Source: Agapanthus africanus
Taxonomy: Eukaryota; Streptophyta; Magnoliopsida; Asparagales; Amaryllidaceae
Assembly: GCA_030015575.1 (NCBI GenBank)
Contig: CM057340.1
Location: 752,873,632 to 752,937,631 of the forward strand
DNA length: 64,000 bases
Reading direction: 5' to 3'
In this document: positions 30,884-44,183 of the stretch, one piece after another
Layout of the letters: the number at the start of each line of letters is the position of its first letter
How positions within the stretch are numbered: position 1 is the stretch's first letter
Notes under the pieces: generated by a model
Database searches by the model: none
The model's input: only the letters and a program-made list of their open reading frames with translations
What the model was told of the DNA's origin: nothing
Position numbers and translations under genes: made by a program

Positions 30884-32280
30884 GCAAACATGTAGTGGTT
30901 AGGTGCAGTCCCGAACCACTAGGAGGCAATGGTGGTTAGATAGGATTCGTCTCTCCCGGTATTGGGGGTTGATATCGCGCTGTGTTCGGAAAGCCATTAC
31001 ACAAAGTCCATGGCCAGGGCAAGTGAGATTTACTGGTAGGTACTCCAGTAGTTTCTCAGGGTGTTTTGGGCTCTACCCCGGCATGACTTATTGCGCTATT
31101 AAGGGTCTGACGGTTACCATCCCCCTAGGCCCGATATGCGAGTATCTTAGACGAATAGACCGGACTGTATGGAGATTGTCACAGATAGGCTCAGTAGGAG
31201 TTCGGATAAGTTTTCTCATCGGCCTTCTTATCGACAGATACCTAGGTAGTCGTTACGTGCAGCTTGTACCGCTGACGGACTTGTGGTTAAATCCACTGCC
31301 AGCGTACTGTCGAGTCTTTAGAGTCCCACACAGAGGGTTTTCCTGCTTTGGAAGAAACGATGTAGAGGCCGTATGGTTTTACAGCAGGGTTCCGATCATA
31401 TACCTGTACTGGCTACACGGATGATGTTCAGGCGGATAATACTAGTGGGCTTTGGTTTAAGCCGGATCCTAGTATTATATTATTGAATTATTATTATCTC
31501 ATTGTATTCGTATTTTTCAGAATACGAATACGGGTATGTATATACGGTGAGGGCATTCTTATAATTTTACATGACATGCTTCTAGAAGGGGACACCTCAT
31601 TATTTGGTTTATCTATTTTGAGAAATAGATTAATGAGGTGGAAATTGAAGACATCCATGGCATAAGGTGAAGCATGGCTCTTTACATTAGTTTATTGGGT
31701 TGGACTCACTATTCAAGCATGGTTGATATTTTCTATTGGAAATTATTGCATGCTTGAATGAGTGAAGAGAGAGAAGCCATTCTTCACTTGCCATAACCTA
31801 GCTCATTTGCCCATTCTCTTTCTCTCTCCATATTTTCCCTCTCCTTCTTCCTCAAGACCCTAACCCTCACATGAGTTGTGAACCTTAGGGTCTTATGAGA
31901 TAAAACACTCCATTATATACTCTACATCTTCTATACTACTTAGCTTAGCAAACTAAGTACCCTAGTTATCTCGGTTTAAAGGTTGGAGCTTGAGATATAG
32001 ACTCTCGGGTGGATCATCTTCGACACGAAGAGACCGATGTTGCAAGCTCGATCCGATCTTCGAGGAGCTAAAGAAGAGGAGGAGAATAAGAAGACCCGAA
32101 GGACTTGTTAACAAGGAGGTATAACACTTTTCATAGTAGTTACAACCTCCTAATAGTTTTAGCTAGTTTAAGCTTCTGTAAAGATCCTGGAGTTAAAGTC
32201 GGTGCTGCATAGTATAAAAATCATTTTTTGTAAATTCCGCCTCCCCACAAGTGCATGGGGGTGTGCGATATCGACTTACA
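30884..32280 (+). mobile_element. Copia 5' LTR, second part
   Basis: Continues the copia LTR after the Athila-like insertion and ends CGACTTACA at 32280, followed by the PBS. Compared with the 3' LTR it contains about 280 extra bases (31074-31352), so that stretch was deleted from the 3' copy (junction near 43320). It includes a direct TATA-rich U3 and a GGAGGTATAACAC block near the R/U5 end. A 173-codon frame at 30903-31424 is non-coding LTR sequence in my view. Confidence 0.8.
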
Positions 32281-32281
32281 G

Positions 32282-32294
32282 TGGTATCAAATCC
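32282..32294 (+). promoter_or_regulatory. Copia primer-binding site
   Basis: TGGTATCAAATCC one base after the LTR. TGGTATCA is the usual initiator-methionine tRNA-type PBS of plant copia elements; the following bases have diverged. Confidence 0.75.
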
Positions 32295-32485
32295 TACTAA
32301 ACCTTAACTAGCTAGTTAGCAAGTTGTTAGAAATTTGATCGACGAAAAATTGCACGAAATCAAAATTCTAAAACATGCTTGCTGTCGATTTTCAAAACTG
32401 CTCAAAAAATTGTTTCAGTGGCCTTAAAAATACATGTAGGCATTTATAAGAACACAGGAAAAATCGAGTTCGTAGTTCCTCAAGA

Positions 32486-32535
32486 CCACCGCGGAACCAC
32501 GGCAAAATAGTGTGTTTGGTCGTGGTTCCACGACC
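32486..32535 (+). repeat. CCGCGGAACCACGG and GTGGTTCCAC dyads in the copia leader
   Basis: CACCGCGGAACCACGG (about 32488) is followed by a perfect 8-bp-arm hairpin GGTCGTGG-TT-CCACGACC at 32518-32535. They match in design the CCGCGG-AA-CCGCGG dyads of both Athila-like elements in this window, although this is a copia element. Confidence 0.75.
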
Positions 32536-32780
32536 GAGTCGAGGCCGACTCGCTCCAATTTTCTTCTGTGGGTCTTATTTGTGGAATTGTGATTTTTTGG
32601 CATATGTGGTTTCTACCCAGATTTATTTGTGTACTGGTTTGTGCATGGGGCAGACACGGATTTGTTTATCGATCTAAATTCTAAAGTTCTTGGCTAATCA
32701 TAATTCTGTGTTTGTATATATGATGCTAAACGCCTGCTAATCGCTATATGTCGATTAGTGGAGGTTGCACATATCTGTAT

Positions 32781-35047
32781 TGTTAGTTGTATGTATGCCC
32801 TAGAGGCCATTATTGTACATGAGATGTATATTATAGCGGATGCTTGGACATATATACGGAGGACTTTCTTGCTCGACATGATAGTACGCTATCTGGTTGC
32901 TCTTTATCTTAACATATACACTTACAGTCTCTCTGTTACATGTTGATAAAGCCCTTAGGATGTGTACTTGACTCCCAGGATTATGATGCAGATCATACTA
33001 ATGGGGCCTGAGCAGTCCATGAGTTCATCCTTCAATTGTTCCTAGTCGAGGGAATATCGAGACAGGGCATCGATATTTCAGAGTAGACTAGCGTATATCT
33101 TCTCGACCCATGTGATGGGCGATGGATGATCCCATATCCATTGGTGTTTGACATCAGAGATCGTATATGGGTGCTCAGAGGAGACTGGGTACACTGAACG
33201 GACTCTCCGAGAACTCCTAGATGGTATTATACCTCACGTCAGATAGCAGTTCTCTGGTGACACTGGTACAGGTTAGTCTGTCGACCCGAGATCGTCATAG
33301 AGTCTTGTGTGTCTCCCACTGTACTTTGATTTCCATCCTACCACGGCTCTACTGAGTCGTGCAAACAGGTGGTTTTTGGGTACAGTCCCGAGTCACATGG
33401 AGGCAATGAGTGATAGGAAGCGATTCGTCTCTCCCGGTATTGGGGGTTGATGTTGCGCTATGCCCAACTGGCCATAACTGAAAATCCCTGGCCACGGTAA
33501 ATGAGATTTACTGGTAAGTGTTATCAGTAGTTTCTCGACCCGTTATGGACCTTACATCGGCATGACTTATCAAGCTATTGGGGTCTGACGTTAATCGAGT
33601 CTATTCAGGAAGAATCGCAGCAATTCTCCAATCCTAACGAAGTCATTCCTCCGGAATCCGTTTACCACCCCTAGGTGAGATATGCGACATATCAGACGAA
33701 GAGACCGGACTGTACAGTAGTGTTACTGATTGGATTCGCAGGAGTATGAGCAGGCTTGCTTGTTGATCTTCTGATCCCTCAATACCCGGGTTGCCGTTAC
33801 GTTTAGCAGGCCTCTTGCGGCTTGTGGGTGTTTGATATGATCATCACCTACTGCTGGCATATTGACGAGTCTTTAGAGTCCTACACAGAGGTTTCCTGGC
33901 TCAAGCGAAACGGAGTAGGAGCACATATGAGATATGTGCGGGACTGAGATTAATACGTGTATGTGATACCGTATTCTATTCTCGCGATTTGTGTCATCAG
34001 TCGGTTATATGTGATATCGCCAGGTTATCGGATCAAGTGTTGATTTGATCAAATGATACACATGATATTAGTCGGTTATATGTAATATAGCCGGATTATT
34101 AAATCAAGTGTTGATTTAATAATCTAATGTATAATTATATATTTGATATATTAATTTACATTAACTGGTATTAGCTCACTTAAGATTTCTTTTCTCACTT
34201 GATTGTGCATTAGTATATATGTGATATATATTAGTGTACATTATTTTGTGTTATGCTAGATGCCACATGCTACATGGGTGTATGAGACTCACACCATGCT
34301 TATAATAATGTGAGGGCTTTATTTATTTAAAGTAAATCAAAATTGGTTGGAAATTGTCACATGGTTGAAGCTTGTAGAAGCTTGTGGAACCATTGACCAA
34401 GTCCACACTTTTTGTTTTACTTGTAGATATTTATTAACCTAACCATTATTGTAACCTATGGTTTATTCTCTACATAGGTTAGTGTATGACACTAACTCAT
34501 CCATGGTTGCTATTCTCACCTCATGAGGTTTCATTTTTCTCATCTTGATCATTTTCATCTTCTTCTTCCTCACGAAAGCTTTCTAGCTTCTAAAAATGGT
34601 GAGAAAATATTGTGAGAAAATAAAAACTAAAGTGAGCCAATTTCCTACTTCATCATCCTACACTACTAGCCATTTAGTATAGGGTGTTCTCTTCACAAAG
34701 TTCATCACCTAGTGAAGAGGTAGCTTGGATTTGAGTCTCCTCGACGTAGATCATCTTCGGCCTCGAAGACTTCGAGCAAGGTTGTTTATTTCTCCAAGGG
34801 AACCCATATTAGAGTTCGGGAGATCACTACTAGCAGCGAAGGGACTTCTACACGGAGCTTTAGAAGTGAAGGACCGGTCTACAAAGGTTGTATTCCCCAT
34901 TCACTTGTTGTAATGGTAGATTACATGTTTTGATTGTCTAGTTACTCTAGCTTAATCCTTGTTAAGGGTTCTTTAGCATCTTAGAATTTTTAAAATTGGA
35001 ATGCTTGATGTCTTGAAAACCCAGTAGGGTGCTGAGAAACCCCAACA
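32781..35047 (+). mobile_element. Copia-type solo LTR A (2267 bp)
   Basis: Begins TGTTAGTTGTATGTATGCC and ends AACCCCAACA. The 5-bp target duplication TGTAT lies at 32776-32780 and 35048-35052. It is related to the host copia LTR over several blocks (ATGCCCTAGAGGCCATTATTG, GTCGTGCAAACAGGT, CTCTCCCGGTATTGGGGGTT, AGACCGGACTGTAC) but clearly diverged. Solo LTRs arise by recombination between the two LTRs of a full element. It interrupts the non-coding leader of the copia element. Confidence 0.85.
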
Positions 35048-35052
35048 TGTAT

Positions 35053-35497
35053 TATGATGGTTTGTGTATATGGAGTATTGGATCGTCGTGGATGAATGGC
35101 CGGGGGATGTGAGAAGAGTGTTTTCTTTTCTTTCATTCATATAAATTTGTAATTGATATAATATTCTTTTGCGGGGCACATCCGGGTTTAGGTTGTAGCC
35201 TCTGTTGTATTATTTCATTTACTGTTTCTTTCACCTAGGATAGATCCAAGGTGGGGTGCATAAACTACCGGGTTCTTGAAGTGTGGAGTGGCCTACTCAT
35301 TTTATTGAGGGAGATTGCTTCACTTCAGGAATTTTGTGGGTAGTTTACCACACCCGTTGGGGTCTAGGGTAGGGTTTGGCTATTCATCACGACCGTGGAA
35401 TCCGTCTTTCGTTATAGGCTAAAACGAAATACGGAAATCCTGGTATATCCAATATATTCATCTGTGATCTGAAATGCCTATTATCGAGTAAGACGGA

Positions 35498-35556
<59 letters not shown>

Positions 35557-36658
35557 AATAAACGTTGCTTATGTTTTGCACCCGCGCTAGTCCAGCCCCC
35601 GCTCCGCCGTTAGTTAAGTAACCTAACGGTGCATGACGGGGCCCCGTGGCGAATGCGGATGGCATAAGCGTATGTTGTATTTTCATTTCATTTCTGCAAT
35701 GATAGTGTTAAATGATGGGACCGCATTAATATTGATTAATGCAAAGATAACAAACAAAAGTTTAAATCGTTGGAACAATTTAAAAACCACTCGGTTTTCT
35801 TGAAAAGCAACTTTTAAATGTGGAGCCTAAATCACTCCTTTTAAGAAAAGCTATCTTGGTTCCTTCGACTAAATCAAGTTCATTACGCTCACGGTTTCGC
35901 CAAAATCAGCTGTAGCCCTCCGTCATTTCAGATAGGTATTCAGTAGTATTCAAGCTATGTATTTTGACTTTCGCCAAGGCATAGTGATTGATAGTTGCTA
36001 GGTATTCATCTGTAGCATAAATAGATGCGTTGATTTGGGACAGTCATACAGCTATTTTAGCCTTCATCAAAGATTTGTACAGATGGGTTTAAATTAATCT
36101 GGATAATAACGGGTAGAACTTGACTTGCGACTTATGATATGTTGGCCTTCATCAAGATCATAAGAGCTTGAGGCAAAAATCCACATCGGGAGTTTCAAAG
36201 TAAAATGAAACTTGCTAGTGTTGCATACCATTTGGAGTGTAATAATTTTGGAAGGATTCCTTCAAAGTTGTCACACGATGACATTTGGATCCCGATCCTA
36301 CTGTGAGTATCCGCTACTCCTTGGGAGATTTTTCACTAAACAATCAATGTTATAAACTAAGTAGGTGCCTAGAATGGTGTTAGTAGGGCTACGCCTCCAG
36401 GGAAAAGAGGTTATGTAATTAAGGAACTTTGCGAAAGCGTTGGAAAACCTCCCTCGAAATACCAACACTAGCCTGACCGAAGGGTTAAACAAGAACTGTA
36501 GGGTGAGATTAATCCTGACTAATTCTTCTTTTATGGTTTGAAGGAGGGTTCGAGAAACAGTAGGAGCCATCCTGTTTAGATAAGCTAATAACCAATCTAA
36601 ACTTGCAACAGCATCATGCTGAGTGTTTCTCCTCTCTTTCTTGACTGCAGCAACAAAA
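35053..36658 (+). other. Copia leader, second part
   Basis: Non-coding leader between solo LTR A and gag. Contains an (AT)25 microsatellite at 35501-35550. No sustained ORF; a CCTCCAGGG-rich segment lies around 36380-36420. The long leader (about 2.1 kb after removing the insertion) may include further unrecognised sequence. Confidence 0.5.
35501..35550. repeat. (AT)25 microsatellite
   Basis: Uninterrupted AT dinucleotide run, followed by TATAATAATAA. Located in the copia leader. Confidence 0.95.
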
Positions 36659-39600
36659 ATGACTGGGCTTAAGTTACTGCTAGATAAAAACAAATTGACT
36701 GGTCCAAATTATAAAGATTGGCTAAAAAATGTCCAGATAGCCATTACCTATGACAAGCTAGGCTACCTCCTTACTACTAAAGCCCCCGCTGTCCCAGGTC
36801 CAGATTCCACCGTCGTGGATATTGAAATCCGTAAGATGCGGGAAATAGACAGTGCGAGAGCCAAGTGCCTCGTGTTGGCCTCAATGGATAATGAACACCA
36901 CAGGAGGCACTAGAAGATGGACTCATCTTCCATCTTCCTCCATACCAAAAATTTATACGGAGAGCAATCTTGTATTGCAAGATATGAGACCTCGAAGAAA
37001 TTGTTTCAGACGAGCTTGGCTGTCGGATCATCTGTAGGGGACCACGTCCTTAAGATGATCAGCTTGATTGAAGAGCTCGCGGACCTTGGGACCACGTTGG
37101 AGAATGAGTTATATACTGACTTGTTTCTACAGTCCCTCCCTTCTACCTACCCCCAGTTTATCTTGAATTTCAACATTCAAGGGAAGCAAGTTTCACTTCC
37201 ATAACTCCTCAACATGTTGAAGAGCGCTGAGGGCATCCTGCAGAAATCCAGGAAGACACCCGCTCTGCTCATTGGGGAATCTTTCTTTTCTAGATCTAAG
37301 GCGAAAATCAAGGGAGAGAAGAAGAAGGCCTCCACCAAGCCGATAGGCGGTGTCGGTAAAGTAGAGGGAAAGGACAGGGCAAAAGTTTCGGGGCTAACAG
37401 TAGGAAAGGAAGAATGTTTCTATTGTCACGGGAAAGGGCATTGGCAGAAGGACTGTAGGGTTTGGAAATCCAGAAACCAGGATTCGAAGCACGTTATAGC
37501 TTCGGCTTCAGGTGTGCTTATGATTGAAAATTGTCTGTCAATTAACTCTACTTCCTGGGTACTAGATACAGGATCAGGATCTCATATCTGTAATTCATTG
37601 CAGGCTTTGAGAAACCGTAGAGTTATCAAGGAAGGTGATATGACTCTCAGGGTTGCTAACGGAATGAGTGTGGATGCTATATCCGTAAGGGAATATCATC
37701 TAGGATTGACAAGTGGGCAGATTTTGATTTTGCGTAACTGTTTGTGTGTACCTAGTTTGACATGTAATATCATCTCTGTATCTTTACTATCTAAAGAAGA
37801 TTATGATTTTACATTTGTAAGTGATGTCGTCTACATCCACCTTAATCATGGTTTGATTGGGTTAGGTACACTAGATAACGGTATATACGTATTAAATCAA
37901 ACTTAGGTTTTCAACGTCCAGAACATACTTAAAAGAAAATCTCCAGAATTAAATCAGGATTTCTTATGGCATTGTAGACTGGGTCATATCAATGAAACAC
38001 GGTTGACGAAGTTATATAAAGAGGGATATTTAGATCCGTTCGAATATCATGTTGGCTATAGTGCCCTCAAATCAATTATTGAATCGCAGGCACGCGATTG
38101 TGATGATTGTGAGAGGACCTATACGGGTAGAACAGTCTTACTCGAGATGATAGTATGCTATCTGGTTTGTCTTTATCACCATGTACATACATTAGGTGGC
38201 ATTACAGATCACTATTACATGTTGATAGAGCCCATAGGATTTTTGCTTGATTACCAGCATTATGATGGCGATCATATAAGTGGGAGCTAGGTGGTCTATA
38301 AGCACATCCTTAAACGTCCCTAGTCGTGGGAGTATCGAGACTGGGCATCGATACTCTAGAGTAGACAAGTGTATACTTATCGAGACCCTGACGAGGGGCG
38401 GTGGCCGGTCTTACAAGCTATTGGTGTCAGTTAGTCACCTAAGATAGTATACAGGTGCTCATTGGGTTATGAGTACACTGGACGGACTCGCCGGGAATAT
38501 GCTAGTTGGTATTATACATATTGTCATATAGCAGTTCCCAGGTAACATGAGTATAGGTTAGTCTGTCGACCTGAGATCGTCATTTGTCTCATGTGAGTTC
38601 CCACTGTGTTTTGATTACTACCCTACCACGGCTCAAAAGAGTCATGCAAACAGGTTTTAGTTGGGTACAGTCCCGAGCCATATGGAGGCAGTGAGCGGAT
38701 CGTCGGGAATTCATCTCTCCCGGTATTGGGGGTTGATGTCGCGTTGTGCACGGTGGCCATCACCAGAAATCCTCGGCCGAGGTAGACGAGAATTACTTAT
38801 TTTGATCAGTGGTTTCTCAGTGGGTGATGGACTTCATACAGACACGAAATATCGCATTATTAGGGGTTTGAATTTATCCACCCCCTAGACTCGATATGCG
38901 ATACTCTTAGACGAACAGACCGGACTGTACGGAGATTGTCACGGACAGGCTCAGTAGGGGTTTGGATGAGCTTGCTCATCGGCCTTCCTTTCGCTCAATA
39001 CCTGGATAGCCATTACATACAGCTAGTGTCGCTGACGTGCTTGTGGTTAAACTCACTGCCAGCGTATTGACGAGTATTTAGAATCCCACACATAGGGTTT
39101 CCCTGGTTCTAGCGAAACGATGTAGTAGCCGTATTGGATACGTGCAGGGTTCCGATCGATTGATTGTACTTTGTACCCGGACTTTCGATCGAACAGTTGA
39201 TAATACTAGCCGGCTCGGGTTTGAGCCGGATTATTAAATCGGGTATTGATTCAATAATTTACGTATATGTATTTCGATATGTATATTCTGGTATTATATT
39301 CTTTGTGTTCTTCTATCTCTTTGGGTATTCGTATTTCAGTACAAATGCAAGTATGTATATACAGTAGAATGTAATCCGTATTTTTCCGGAAAACATTCTA
39401 GAAGGTGGACACCTCATTTTTGGGTAGGTGGCAATAATTTGAGGGGAGTATGGTGAGGACCATGCTTGCATAGTGTGCACAAACGAATTGTTAATTCAAT
39501 TGTGCATACTATTCAAGTATGGTAGCATTTTAAAAAGGGAAAGAAATGTTTTACAAAACCCAACTTGATTTTCTCTCTCCATGGATGGTTCATTATTTTC

Positions 39601-42463
39601 TCACTTGAGATTTTTGGACCCTCACCTACATCCTAGGCATTCTAGACTAGCATCCTAGAATCTCTAGTTGCTTCACTTATTTTTTATGTGGAGCTAGAGC
39701 CATGGCTACATCTCTCGGGTGGATCAGAGGAAGACCGGCGGCCAAGTTCGTTCGAGCACGCCTCAAAGAGCTTAGGAAGGTGATGGAAAACCGAAGGACT
39801 TGGTTCTTTTGGTATAACACTCCTAACCCTTTAGTTTAGTTTCTTTAGTTACTAGTATAGGTTTATGGTTTAGATCTTGGGCGGGTTTCGTTTGTGCCAA
39901 AAATTGTAAACGCCGGTTTTTGTTCCGCATCGACCACGATAGATGGCTAGGGCACCGGCGAAACCCAACATATCAGTCTTATGCAACTTTTCAATCATGT
40001 CTCAAAGGAAAGATGACAAAGACTCCGTTCACTGGACACGGGGTAAGAGCGAATGAGCTCTTGGGACTCATATACAGCGACGTGTGTGGTCCAATGTCTA
40101 CACATACAAGAAGTGGTTATTCCTACTTTATTACTTTTATGGATGATTTCTTAAGGTATGGACATGTATTCTTAATGAAAGATAAATCTGAGGCCTTTGA
40201 GAAATTCCAGGAATATAAGAATGAAGTGGAAAAACAAACAGGCAAAAATATGAAGACGCTTAGATCTGATTGAGATGGTGAATATTTAAGTGTCGAGTTC
40301 CTGGATTACTTAAAAGAGAATGGAATCCTATCTCAGCTTACTCCTCCATACACACCTCAACACAACGGTGTATCGAAAAGGCGGAACCGAACCTTATTGG
40401 ATATGGTACGTTCCATGATGAGTAACGCTGAGTTACCGCGATCCTTCTGGGGTTATGCACTAAAATCAGCTGCATTTCTTTTGAACAAGGTTTCTACTAA
40501 ATCAGTGCCTACCACACCATATCAGATATGGAGTGATAAGAAACCCTATTTTTAGTATCTAAAAATATGGGGATGTCCATCTTTTGTAAAAAAAACAACA
40601 TGCGGACAAGCTCGAGGCATGCTCAATACTGTATAAGTTTGCAGGATACCCAAAGAACTCTAGGGGATATCTTTTCTATTATGTAGAGGAACAAAAAGTC
40701 TTTGTTTCTTGGCATGCCCACTTTTTTGAAACCCAATTTCTTTAAAAAAAACAAGTAAGTAGGAGCGCAATAGAACTGGAAGAAATTTCAGAACCACAAG
40801 CTATTACTGAAACATGGTGAAACCAGAAGTTTCGAAAGAACCGGACATCCCCACGCCACTTCGCAGGACTAGTAGGCAGTCTCATCCGCCCGAGAGCTAC
40901 TACAGTTCTCATAGACGGGGATAAAGAGGATTGCATCATCGACGATGATGAGCCAACTAGTTTCCAGCAAGCCATTCAGAGCAAAGACTTGGTAAAATGG
41001 TTGGATGCAATGCGAACCGAAATGGAGTCCATGTACACCAACAAAGTATGGACTTTGGACATTGCTCCAGAAGGGGTAAAACCCGTAGGCTGCAAATGAA
41101 TCTTCAGAAAGAAGATTGATGTAGATGGACATGTTGAAATCTATAAAGCTAGACTTATTGCAAAAGGTTTTCTTCAAAGACCTGGTTTGGACTGATGAAG
41201 CCTTTTCTCCAGTAGCTATGCTCAAATCCATTCGGATCCTTTTTGTCATTGCTGCCTTCCACGATTATGAAATTTGGCAGATGGATGTAAAGACCGCTTT
41301 TCTGAATGGAAATTTGGAAGAGTGTGTTTATATGGATCAGCCTGAGGGTTTCATAGAGAGTGGGAGCAGCGGAAGAGTGTGCAAGTTGCTTAAGTCCATT
41401 TATGAATTAAATCAGGTATCGCGGAGATGGAACATCTGTTTTGATGAGACGGTCAAAGAATTCGACTTTATCAAAAATCCAGATAAACCATGCATTTATA
41501 ATAAGATTGTAGTGAGAACTGTGGTATTCCCCGTCTTGTACGTGGATGATATTCTCCTGATAGGAAATGACATTCCTATGCTACAATCAGTCAAAGGATT
41601 CTTGTCACAAAGGTTCTCCATGAAAGACCTGGATGATGCCTCCTACATTCTGAGGATCTAGATCTATCGTGATAGATCTAAGAGGATGTTGAGACTTTCA
41701 CAGTCCAGGTACATCAACACCATACTGAAAAATTTAGTATGAAAGATTCAAAGCGCGGTAATCTACTGGCTTATCACGGAATCACCCTCTCCAAAGAGAT
41801 GTCTTCCAAGACTGATTTGGAAAGCGATCGCATGACTATTATACCCTACGCTTCTGCAGTAGGCTCTATAATGTATGCGATGTTGTGTACCAGACCAGAT
41901 GTAGCTTACGCACTGAGCGTGGTAAGAAGGTATCAGTCAAACCCTGGGGAGAAGCACTGGATAGCAGTTAAGAACATTCTCAAGTACCTAAGAAGGACTA
42001 AGGAGATGTTCTTGGTGTACGGGAGTAAAGACCTCCAGATCGAGGCCTTCACCGACTCCAACTTTCAGAGTGATAAGGATGACTCCAAGTCCATATCGGG
42101 TATGTCTTTACCCTCAATAGAGGGGCGATCTGTTGGAAGAGCTCCAAGCTGGACACCGTTGCTGACTCGACGATGGAAGCGGAGTATATCGCTGCATATG
42201 ACGCCGCGAAAGAAGCAGTCTGGATCAGGAAGTTCATGACAGAGCTTCAGGTGGTTCCGTCCATTATTGATCCAATACCATTGTATTGTGATAACACCGG
42301 CGCTATAGCTTTAGCGAAGAAACCAAGGTCCCATCAGAAGTCCAGACACATCTTGAGGCAGTTCCACCTGATCAGTGAAATCGTTGATCGCCAAGAGATC
42401 AAGGTGCGGAGAGTAGAGACACAGAACAGTAATGCAGATCCATTCACAAAGGCCATCCCTTAG
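36659..42463 (+). pseudogene. Copia gag-pol polyprotein, broken
   Basis: Gag starts at ATG 36659 (NKLTGPNYKDW motif) and has a CX2CX4HX4C zinc knuckle at about 37410. Protease follows with LDTGSGSH (about 37560), then the GAG-pre-integrase region, split by solo LTR B. Integrase (about 39976-40550) has YSDVCGP and SD-DGEY. The third catalytic position in HNGV-KRRN is Lys where Glu is standard. Reverse transcriptase (about 41000-41680) has YVDD at about 41537. RNase H ends at 42463 with the CDNTGA and SRHI motifs. In-frame stops are at 36911, 37202, 37904, 40271 and 40553. Frame changes occur at the A8 run 40588-40595 and near 41125, 41700 and 42110. The polyprotein order PR-INT-RT-RH is diagnostic of Ty1/copia. 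Not functional. Confidence 0.9.
38050..39970 (+). mobile_element. Copia-type solo LTR B (1921 bp) inside pol
   Basis: Begins TGTTGGCTATAGTGCC and ends AACCCAACA. The target duplication TATCA lies at 38045-38049 and 39971-39975. Removing it with one TSD copy joins GYLDPFEY directly to QSYATFQSC in one frame, restoring the usual copia pre-integrase sequence, which proves the borders. It shares mid-LTR blocks with the host copia LTR and with solo LTR A. Confidence 0.9.
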
Positions 42464-42537
42464 ACACAGTTCGAGAGGCTAATCGAGATGACAAGTCTGC
42501 GATATGCCAATACATGGCCTTAGTGCAAGTGGGATAT

Positions 42538-44183
42538 TGTTAGTGATATATGCCCTAGAGGAATTATTGTATCATACTGGATTGTATATTACATATTGGA
42601 AGTTTGGGATATTCACAGTTATAATAACAGTCTTGCTCAAAATGGTAGTATGCTACTTGGTTTGATTCTACCTCAATATGTGCATGTGTTTCTTTTAGCA
42701 TATCGCTTATACATATTGGTAGAGCCCTTAGGATGTTTGCTACCAGCGTTGTGATAGTAGTCACACTAGTAGGAGCTGGATCGTCTATAAGCACATCCTT
42801 ATACAGGTCCCTAGTCGTAAGATTATCGAGACGGAGTATCGATACTCCAGAGTAGACTAGTGTATATGCTTCTCATTCCAGCAGGGGAGATGGTCTGTCC
42901 CACAGCCATTAGTACGTCATACTGGAGATAGTATACAGGTGCATATTGGGTTATGAGTTACACTGGACGGACTCGTAGGAGACTGCTGGTTGGTTTTATA
43001 CCTATCGTCAGGTAGCAGTTTCCAGATGGCATGAGTACAGGTTAGTCCGTTTACTTGATATCGCTATTCGTCTCAAGTGTGTTCCCACTGCACTTAGATT
43101 ACTACCATACCATAGCTCAAAGGAGTCGTGCAAACAGGTAGTGGTTAGGTGCAATCCTGAACCACTAGGAGGCAGAGATGGTTAGATAGGATTCGTCTCT
43201 CCCGGTATTGGGGGTTGATATCGCGCTGTGTTCGGAAAGCCATTACACAAAGTCCCTGGCCAGGGCAAGCAAGATTTACTGGTAGGTACTCCGGTAGTTT
43301 CTCAGGGTGTTTTGGGCTCAAACGATTTAGAGGCCGTATGGTTTTACGACAGGGTTTCGATCATATACGTTTACTGGCTACACGAATGATGTTCGGGGGA
43401 ATAATACTAGTGGGTTTTGGTTTAAGCCGGATACTAGTATTATATTATTGGATTATTATTATCTCATTGTATTCGTATTTTTTGGAATACGAATACGGGT
43501 ATATATATACGGTGAGGGCATTCTTGTAATTTTACATGACATGCTACTAGAAGGGGACACCTCATTATTTGGTTTATCTATTTTCAAAAATAGATTAATG
43601 AGGTGGAAATTAGAGACATCCATGGCATGAGGTGAAGCATGGCTCTTTCCATTAGTTTATTGGTTTGGACTCACTATTCAAGCATGGTTGATATTTTCTA
43701 TTGGAAAATATTGTATGCTTGAATGAGTGAAGAGAGAGGAGCCATTCTTCACTTGCCATATCCTAGCTCATTTGCTCATTCTCTTTCTCTCTCCATATTT
43801 TCCCTCTCCTTCTTCCTCAAGACCCTAACCCTCACATGAGTTGTGAACCCTAAGGTTTTATAAGATAAAACACTCTATTAGATACTCCACATCTTCTAGG
43901 CTATTTAGCTTAGAAAACTAAGTACCCTAGTTATCTAGGTTTAGAGGTTGGATCTTGAGGCATAGACTCTCGGGTAAATCATCTTCGACACGAGGAAGCC
44001 GACGTTGCAAGCTCGATCCGATCTTCGAGGAGCTACAGAAGAGGAGGAGAAGAAGAAGACCCGAAGGACTTGTTAACAAGGAGGTATAACACTTTTCATA
44101 GTAGTTAGAACCTCCTAATAGTTTTAGCTAGTTAAGATTTCTGTAAAGATCCTGGAGTTAAAGTCGGTATTATATAGTATAAA
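42538..44183 (+). mobile_element. Copia 3' LTR, 3' truncated
   Basis: Follows the PPT CAAGTGGGATAT. Collinear with the 5' LTR except for a deletion of about 280 bp at 43320. Interrupted at 44183 (TAGTATAAA), after which a gypsy LTR end begins (TGTCACGCCC). The missing final segment corresponds to 32212-32280 of the 5' LTR and probably lies beyond the window. Confidence 0.85.

Larger units (their letters stand above)
22598..44183 (+). mobile_element. Ty1/copia retrotransposon, broken and heavily nested
   Basis: Composite element. The 5' LTR is split into 22598-23186 and 30884-32280. Next come the PBS (32282), a long leader, a gag-pol pseudogene (36659-42463), a PPT (CAAGTGGGATAT) and the 3' LTR from 42538. 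LTRs start TGTTAGTGATATATGCC and the 5' copy ends CGACTTACA. Insertions inside: a complete non-autonomous Athila-like element and two solo LTRs. The 3' LTR is cut at 44183 by a gypsy LTR, so the last 95 or so bases and the right target duplication are not visible. The left flank is AATCA. Confidence 0.85.

Noticed and set aside
30903-31424. 173-codon plus-strand frame as a gene
   Set aside because: It lies wholly within the copia 5' LTR, has no recognisable motif, and the 3' LTR lacks most of it through a deletion.
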